Shown: piece after piece, positions 5,090 to 7,906 of the stretch
How the letters are laid out: each line of letters opens with the position of its first letter
Numbering within the stretch: position 1 is the stretch's first letter
From: CAZRGV01 sp964599655
Lineage (GTDB): Bacteria > Planctomycetota > Planctomycetia > Isosphaerales > Isosphaeraceae
Direction of reading: 5' to 3'
Assembly: GCA_964599655.1 (NCBI GenBank)
Contig: CAZRGV010000218.1
Location: 1 to 7,906 of the forward strand
Length of the DNA stretch: 7,906 nt
Translations under genes and position numbers: made by a program
Notes under the pieces: model-generated
Databases searched by the model: none
What the model saw: the letters and a program-made list of their open reading frames with translations, nothing else
Told to the model about the DNA's origin: nothing

Positions 5090-6367
5090 ATGACACCCTC
5101 GACGTTGTCCCGCCGCTCGTTCCTGATTTCCTCGGCGGCCGCGGCCGCCGCCGCTTCCCGCCTCAGCTTCGGAGCGCCTCGGGCGAGGAAGACGATCGCG
5201 CTGATTGGCACCGAGGTTCGTCGGCATTCGCATGCGCAACATTTTGTTGATCGGTTTTTGCTGGGCTATAGCTGGGGCGGCGCGTGGCGGGTTCCGGACG
5301 TCGAGCTGGTTTCGCTGTACATCGATCAGTTTCCCGAGGGGGACCTTGGCAAGGCGACGGCGAAGCGGCACGGGGTGCCGATCTATCCGACGATCGCCGA
5401 GGCGTTGACGCGGGGGACGTCGAAGCTGGCGGTCGACGGCGTGGTCATCATCGGCGAGCACGGGCGTTACCCGCGCAACGAGATCGGGCAGACGCTCTAT
5501 CCTCGATACAAGTTCTTCAAGCAGGTGATGAAGGTTTTCGAGGACAGCGGGCGGAGCGTACCTGTTTTCAATGACAAGCATCTTTCCACGAACTGGGATG
5601 AATGTGTGGAGATGGTTGCGGACTCGAAGCGGCTGGGATTCCCGTTCCTGGCGGGTTCGTCACTGCCAGTGACCTGGCGGCTGCCGGCGGTCGACGTGCC
5701 TTACGGCACGAGGCTGACCGAGAGCGTTTGCGTGGGCTATGGCGGTGTCGACAGCTACGACTTCCATGGTCTCGAGACGGCGCAATGCATGTCGGAGCGG
5801 CGTCAAGGGGGCGAGGTCGGCATCCAGAGCGTGCGGGCGCTTCGGGGCGAGCCGATGTGGTCGTTCGTCGAGGGCGAGGGACGAGAGACGACTCGCCGGC
5901 TGCTCGTGGCGGCGTTGACGCGGAGTCAGAGCCTGCCGGTGGAAGGGGGCTATCTGACCGATCCGATCACGTTCGAGTGGGCCAAGCGGTCGTTCAAGGA
6001 TGGATTCGCGTATTTCATCGAGCATCGCGACGGGTTCCGCACCACGCTGTTCATGTTGCCCATCATTCAGGACTTCAACTACGCGGGGCTCGACGCCGAG
6101 TCGGGCAAGGTCATCTCGTGCCAGATGTACCTGCCGATGCCCGGCCGCGCGGCCTCCACGGCGGAATTCTTTAACCCGTTGATCCATCACATTGAGGGCA
6201 TGATCGTCACCGGCAAGGCGCCTTATCGCGTGGAGCGGACGCTCTTGACGTCGGGAATGACGCTTTCGGCGGTGCAATCGCTGCATCGTCAGGGTGACGA
6301 GGTGAAGACGCCTCAGATGGAGGTGCGCTACGAGTCGCCTCGGGAGTCGTTGTTCTGGCAGGTGTGA
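5090..6367 (+). CDS. Tat-signal protein, possibly Gfo/Idh/MocA-like
   Basis: A 425-aa protein of no certain function. It opens with a twin-arginine signal (SRRSFLISS, residues 7-15, then an Ala-rich stretch to about 23 and GAP near 28-30), so it is predicted to be folded first and exported by Tat. The ATG at 5090 follows AAGGA (5077-5081) by eight bases; an in-frame ATG at 5045 lacks a binding site. After the signal, KTIALIGTE (34-42), VELVSLYID (71-79) and LAVDGVVIIGEHG (113-125) resemble the beta-alpha-beta start of a dinucleotide-binding oxidoreductase, and VPVFNDKHLSTNWDE (157-171) sits where such proteins have their substrate loop. However, the glycine motif GxGxxG is not seen. The remainder (for example VGYGGVDSYDFHGLET, 215-230) is unrecognised. 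Such Tat-exported oxidoreductase-like proteins are common in planctomycetes. A strong hairpin follows the stop. Confidence 0.85.
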   Translation: MTPSTLSRRSFLISSAAAAAAASRLSFGAPRARKTIALIGTEVRRHSHAQHFVDRFLLGYSWGGAWRVPDVELVSLYIDQFPEGDLGKATAKRHGVPIYPTIAEALTRGTSKLAVDGVVIIGEHGRYPRNEIGQTLYPRYKFFKQVMKVFEDSGRSVPVFNDKHLSTNWDECVEMVADSKRLGFPFLAGSSLPVTWRLPAVDVPYGTRLTESVCVGYGGVDSYDFHGLETAQCMSERRQGGEVGIQSVRALRGEPMWSFVEGEGRETTRRLLVAALTRSQSLPVEGGYLTDPITFEWAKRSFKDGFAYFIEHRDGFRTTLFMLPIIQDFNYAGLDAESGKVISCQMYLPMPGRAASTAEFFNPLIHHIEGMIVTGKAPYRVERTLLTSGMTLSAVQSLHRQGDEVKTPQMEVRYESPRESLFWQV

Positions 6368-6374
6368 GCCAACG

Positions 6375-6425
6375 GGATCGCCCTTCTCCCGCGTCTTGAG
6401 GCGAGTCGAGGGGAAGGGCCGATCC
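6375..6425 (+). terminator. Strong hairpin after the Tat protein gene
   Basis: Arms 6375-6389 and 6410-6425 pair over about 15 bp (GGATCG with CGATCC, CCCTT with AAGGG, CTCC with GGGG), with one bulged C at 6419 and one G-T pair. The stem begins seven bases after the stop codon. There is no T-tract, as is common for high-GC terminator-like hairpins. Confidence 0.6.
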
Positions 6426-6511
6426 GTGGTCGTCCCGCGATTCCGAGCCGCGTGCGTTGCCGCGGACAACGCTCGACCGCGCCGGCTCGTCGCGCGTGGG
6501 GACCGGCTCCG

Positions 6512-6559
6512 GCGTTGCCGGTCGTTGACATCCTTCCCTTTCCCGGGAGCCGGCAACGC
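6512..6559. repeat. Inverted repeat in the gap before the RRM gene
   Basis: GCGTTGCCGG (6512-6521) and CCGGCAACGC (6550-6559) are perfect complements separated by 28 bases. The gap 6368-6847 otherwise holds the terminator hairpin, the RRM promoter and its leader. From 6560 to 6677 I see nothing beyond GC-rich sequence, and no frame there has coding signs. Confidence 0.5.
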
Positions 6560-6677
6560 GACTCGCGCGAGCCCGGATGGATGGCCCGCACGGGCGCGTT
6601 GAATTCGTCGGCATTCTCGCCGTCGTCGAGGGGTCTGAAAAGATTCGCGGATCATCCTGTCCTTCGCTTGCTTTTTT

Positions 6678-6686
6678 TGTTACACT
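6678..6686 (+). promoter_or_regulatory. Extended -10 promoter for the RRM gene
   Basis: TGT directly precedes TACACT (6681-6686), forming an extended -10 element (TGn plus 4 of 6 bases). It follows a run of seven T. No good -35 is present, which extended -10 promoters tolerate. A start near 6693 would give a leader of about 155 nt, long as is common for cold-shock-type RNA-binding genes. Confidence 0.4.
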
Positions 6687-6772
6687 TCCTTCGGTTGGTC
6701 TGACGACCGAGCGGCTTCGCTGGCTCAATTCGAACCTGTCGTTGCTCCCCTCCCTCGCCTTTCCCGCCTCAT

Positions 6773-6797
6773 GGGTTTCCTCCGGAACCCCTTTCTT
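6773..6797 (+). promoter_or_regulatory. Attenuator-like hairpin in the RRM gene leader
   Basis: GGGTTTCC (6773-6780) pairs with GGAACCC (6784-6790) around TCC with one bulged T. A pyrimidine run CCTTTCTTCCC follows at once, giving the look of an intrinsic terminator inside the leader, about 55 bases before the start codon. A second hairpin, GACCCG/CGGGTC (6801-6806/6819-6824), lies between it and the ribosome binding site. Conditional termination or folding control is inference. Confidence 0.4.
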
Positions 6798-6850
6798 CCC
6801 GACCCGGAAAGCAGCATGCGGGTCGTCCTGCGTTCGATCGGAGATTCGTG

Positions 6851-7198
6851 GTGGGTAAGAAACTGTACGTAGGCAACCTGACCTACAACGTCGATGAGTC
6901 GAACCTCGAGGCACTCTTTGCCCAGTTCGGCAGTGTCCAGAGCGCGCAGATCATCGTGGATCGGGACACGAACCGCTCGAAGGGGTTCGGCTTTGTGGAA
7001 ATGAGCACGGACGCCGAGGCGCAGGCCGCGATCGAGGCGCTCGATGGTCGCGACTACGACGGCCGCAACCTGACCGTGAACGAGGCCAAGCCCCGTGAAC
7101 CTCGTGGTGGCGGCGGCGGCTACAGCGGCGGCCGAGGCGGCGGCTACGGTGGCGGCCGAGGCGGCGGCGGCTATGGTGGCGGTGGCGGTCGTTATTGA
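6851..7198 (+). CDS. Glycine-rich RRM RNA-binding protein
   Basis: A 115-aa single-RRM protein that should bind single-stranded RNA; such proteins are often cold-induced or act as RNA chaperones. RNP2 is LYVGNL (5-10) and RNP1 is KGFGFVEM (44-51), both full matches with the aromatic RNA-stacking residues Tyr6, Phe46 and Phe48. The RRM spans about 4-78. The tail from 86 is almost only Gly, Arg and Tyr, made of an 8-residue unit GGYSGGRG / GGYGGGRG (24-nt tandem repeat at 7115-7138 and 7139-7162) plus a degenerate third copy ending in Arg-Tyr. This is RGG-like and may add RNA affinity or self-association. Two GTG codons are adjacent (6848 and 6851). I prefer 6851, seven bases after GGAG (6840-6843); starting at 6848 adds one Val. 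The gene has a long structured leader and is followed by two hairpins. Confidence 0.95.
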   Translation: MGKKLYVGNLTYNVDESNLEALFAQFGSVQSAQIIVDRDTNRSKGFGFVEMSTDAEAQAAIEALDGRDYDGRNLTVNEAKPREPRGGGGGYSGGRGGGYGGGRGGGGYGGGGGRY

Positions 7199-7226
7199 TC
7201 GATCCTCGAGATCGCTCAAGGTCATC

Positions 7227-7275
7227 GGGAAGGCGGCGCGGGCCCTGGAACCCGTTCGGCCCAATGCGCCTTCCC
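7227..7275 (+). terminator. Large hairpin after the RRM gene
   Basis: GGGAAGGCG (7227-7235) pairs with CGCCTTCCC (7267-7275), and an inner stem GGGCC/GGCCC (7240-7244/7258-7262) stacks inside. It lies 28 bases after the stop codon and is followed by a C/T-rich stretch. Confidence 0.5.
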
Positions 7276-7287
7276 CTCCCCTTCAAC

Positions 7288-7313
7288 GGGAGCATCCGAG
7301 CGTGCTCCCTCTT
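7288..7313 (+). terminator. Hairpin with short T/C tail
   Basis: GGGAGCA (7288-7294) pairs with TGCTCCC (7303-7309) around an eight-base loop, followed by TCTT. The GGGAGC...GCTCCC form with a short T-rich tail is typical of intrinsic terminators. It could end the RRM transcript or, if read through, regulate the microprotein gene starting 25 bases later. Confidence 0.6.
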
Positions 7314-7333
7314 CCGCTGGACGGACTCCTTGG

Positions 7334-7498
7334 ATGAACACCAGGCATTATCACACACCGGCCACGACTTCGACGCCAAGGGTTCGCTGCCCGGTCTGTC
7401 ACGAACCGGTCTATTCGAAGGCGGGCATCCATCCCCAGTGCGCGATCCGACTATCCGACCCACCCCGGCCGCCGAAGGTGAAACCGTCGTCGAGCTGA
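7334..7498 (+). CDS. Small zinc-ribbon-like microprotein, 54 aa
   Basis: This short frame encodes 54 aa. Its core RCPVCHEPVYSKAGIHPQCA (18-37) places Cys19-x2-Cys22-x10-His33-x2-Cys36, a CCHC arrangement well suited to one zinc ion, resembling half of a zinc ribbon. The flanks are basic and Pro/Thr-rich (HTPATTSTPRVR before; PPRPPKVKPSSS after) and probably disordered. There is no signal peptide. The ATG at 7334 has no clear Shine-Dalgarno sequence, which weakens the call; the ordered metal motif and ending before the repeat block support it. It lies downstream of the RRM gene on the same strand, separated by two hairpins, and could act with nucleic acid or as a small adaptor. Function is unknown. 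Confidence 0.7.
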   Translation: MNTRHYHTPATTSTPRVRCPVCHEPVYSKAGIHPQCAIRLSDPPRPPKVKPSSS

Positions 7499-7501
7499 GT
7501 C

Positions 7502-7537
7502 TGGAACTGCCTCGCTGGAGCCTGCTTCGAGGTTCCA
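7502..7537 (+). terminator. Hairpin after the microprotein gene
   Basis: TGGAAC (7502-7507) and CTCG (7511-7514) pair with CGAGGTTCCA (7528-7537), leaving a three-base bulge and a 13-base loop. It begins four bases after the stop at 7498. There is no T-tract. Confidence 0.35.
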
Positions 7538-7624
7538 AGGTCAAGGCGTCCGGTATCGGACCGCGTCGACGCGCTCGGGTGCCACGGCTGGCTTGTCCAC
7601 CAGTGGCTTCCTCGACTACTCGAA

Positions 7625-7716
7625 GCACAGGTGGGCGAGCCACCAGGGCTACCCAACTGCCAGTGTCTTCGAACCAGAGCCCTGGTGGACAAGCCACCAG
7701 TGCCACCCGACCGGAA
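7625..7716 (+). repeat. 92-bp tandem unit, copy A
   Basis: Matches 7753-7844 at a 128-bp offset with about eight differences counted by eye. It contains GGCTACCCAACTG, AGTGTCTTCGAACC and the CTGGTGG/CCACCAG hairpin. A 36-bp spacer with the 7737-7765 inverted repeat begins between the copies. Confidence 0.85.
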
Positions 7717-7752
7717 CACGGATGGCTTGTCCACTAGGCCCACCCGACCGGA

Positions 7753-7844
7753 GCACGGGTGGGCCAGCCACCAGGGCTACCCAACTGACAGTGTCTTCGA
7801 ACCGGAACACTGGTGGACAAGCCACCAGTGGCACCCAACCGGAA
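7753..7844 (+). repeat. 92-bp tandem unit, copy B
   Basis: Partner of 7625-7716. Copy B has the longer perfect stem (9 bp, 7808-7816/7822-7830) where copy A has 7 bp. Differences fall partly in the stem flanks. Confidence 0.85.
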
Positions 7845-7906
7845 GCTCTGGTCTCAAGCCACGAGGGCCATCCTCTGATCGGGTGGCACTGGTGGCTTGC
7901 CCACCA

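Larger units (their letters stand above)
7575..7906. repeat. Right cluster of GTGG/CCAC palindromic repeats
   Basis: Same family as 1-440, running off the window end. Hairpins: 7682-7688/7694-7700 (CTGGTGG and CCACCAG around ACAAG), 7737-7745/7757-7765 (GGCCCACCC and GGGTGGGCC) and 7808-7816/7822-7830 (CACTGGTGG and CCACCAGTG around ACAAG). The last is the exact reverse complement of the unit at 190-212. Positions 7881-7906 repeat 184-209 with one change. Open frames crossing the block on both strands are low-complexity and have no ribosome binding site, so I call no gene from 7499 to the end. Confidence 0.85.

Noticed and set aside
1..7906. Composite transposon bounded by the two repeat clusters
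   Set aside because: The block between them consists of housekeeping genes with matching base composition, there is no transposase, and the clusters are multi-copy palindromes rather than defined terminal repeats.

Overview
The window is high-GC bacterial chromosomal DNA. High GC at third codon positions, GTG starts, a glycine-rich RRM protein, a Tat-type signal peptide and small lineage-type hypothetical proteins all fit a planctomycete, most likely of the Isosphaeraceae type. This assignment is inference from style and gene content; no rRNA or other marker gene is present.

Layout: positions 1-440 hold a non-coding cluster of GTGG/CCAC-rich palindromic repeats, including a 77-bp perfect direct repeat. 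A possible sigma70-like promoter (494-523) leads to a lysine-rich small protein (617-952, +). It converges on an unrecognised 325-aa protein (1143-2120, -), with two hairpins between them. That protein is divergent from alanine dehydrogenase (ald, 2275-3387, +), and the shared intergenic region holds a 23-nt dyad overlapping both candidate -35 boxes. Next comes a probable two-gene unit: a 91-aa His/acidic-rich protein (3514-3789) and mtnA (3791-4882), the methylthioribose-1-phosphate isomerase of methionine salvage, one base apart. After a structured 200-bp gap lies a Tat-signal protein with a possible Rossmann-like N-terminus (5090-6367), ended by a strong hairpin. A 480-bp gap with an extended -10 promoter and two leader hairpins precedes a single-RRM, glycine-rich RNA-binding protein (6851-7198). 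Two hairpins later there is a 54-aa CCHC zinc-binding microprotein (7334-7498). From about 7575 to the end the GTGG/CCAC palindromic repeat family returns, with copies inverted relative to the left cluster.

The recognisable genes are housekeeping: amino-acid catabolism (ald), methionine salvage (mtnA) and RNA binding (RRM). No phage, insertion-sequence transposase, CRISPR or defence gene is visible. The least explained material is the palindromic repeat family on both flanks, the dyad operator candidate, the folded leaders of the Tat protein and RRM genes, and the small proteins next to mtnA and the RRM gene.
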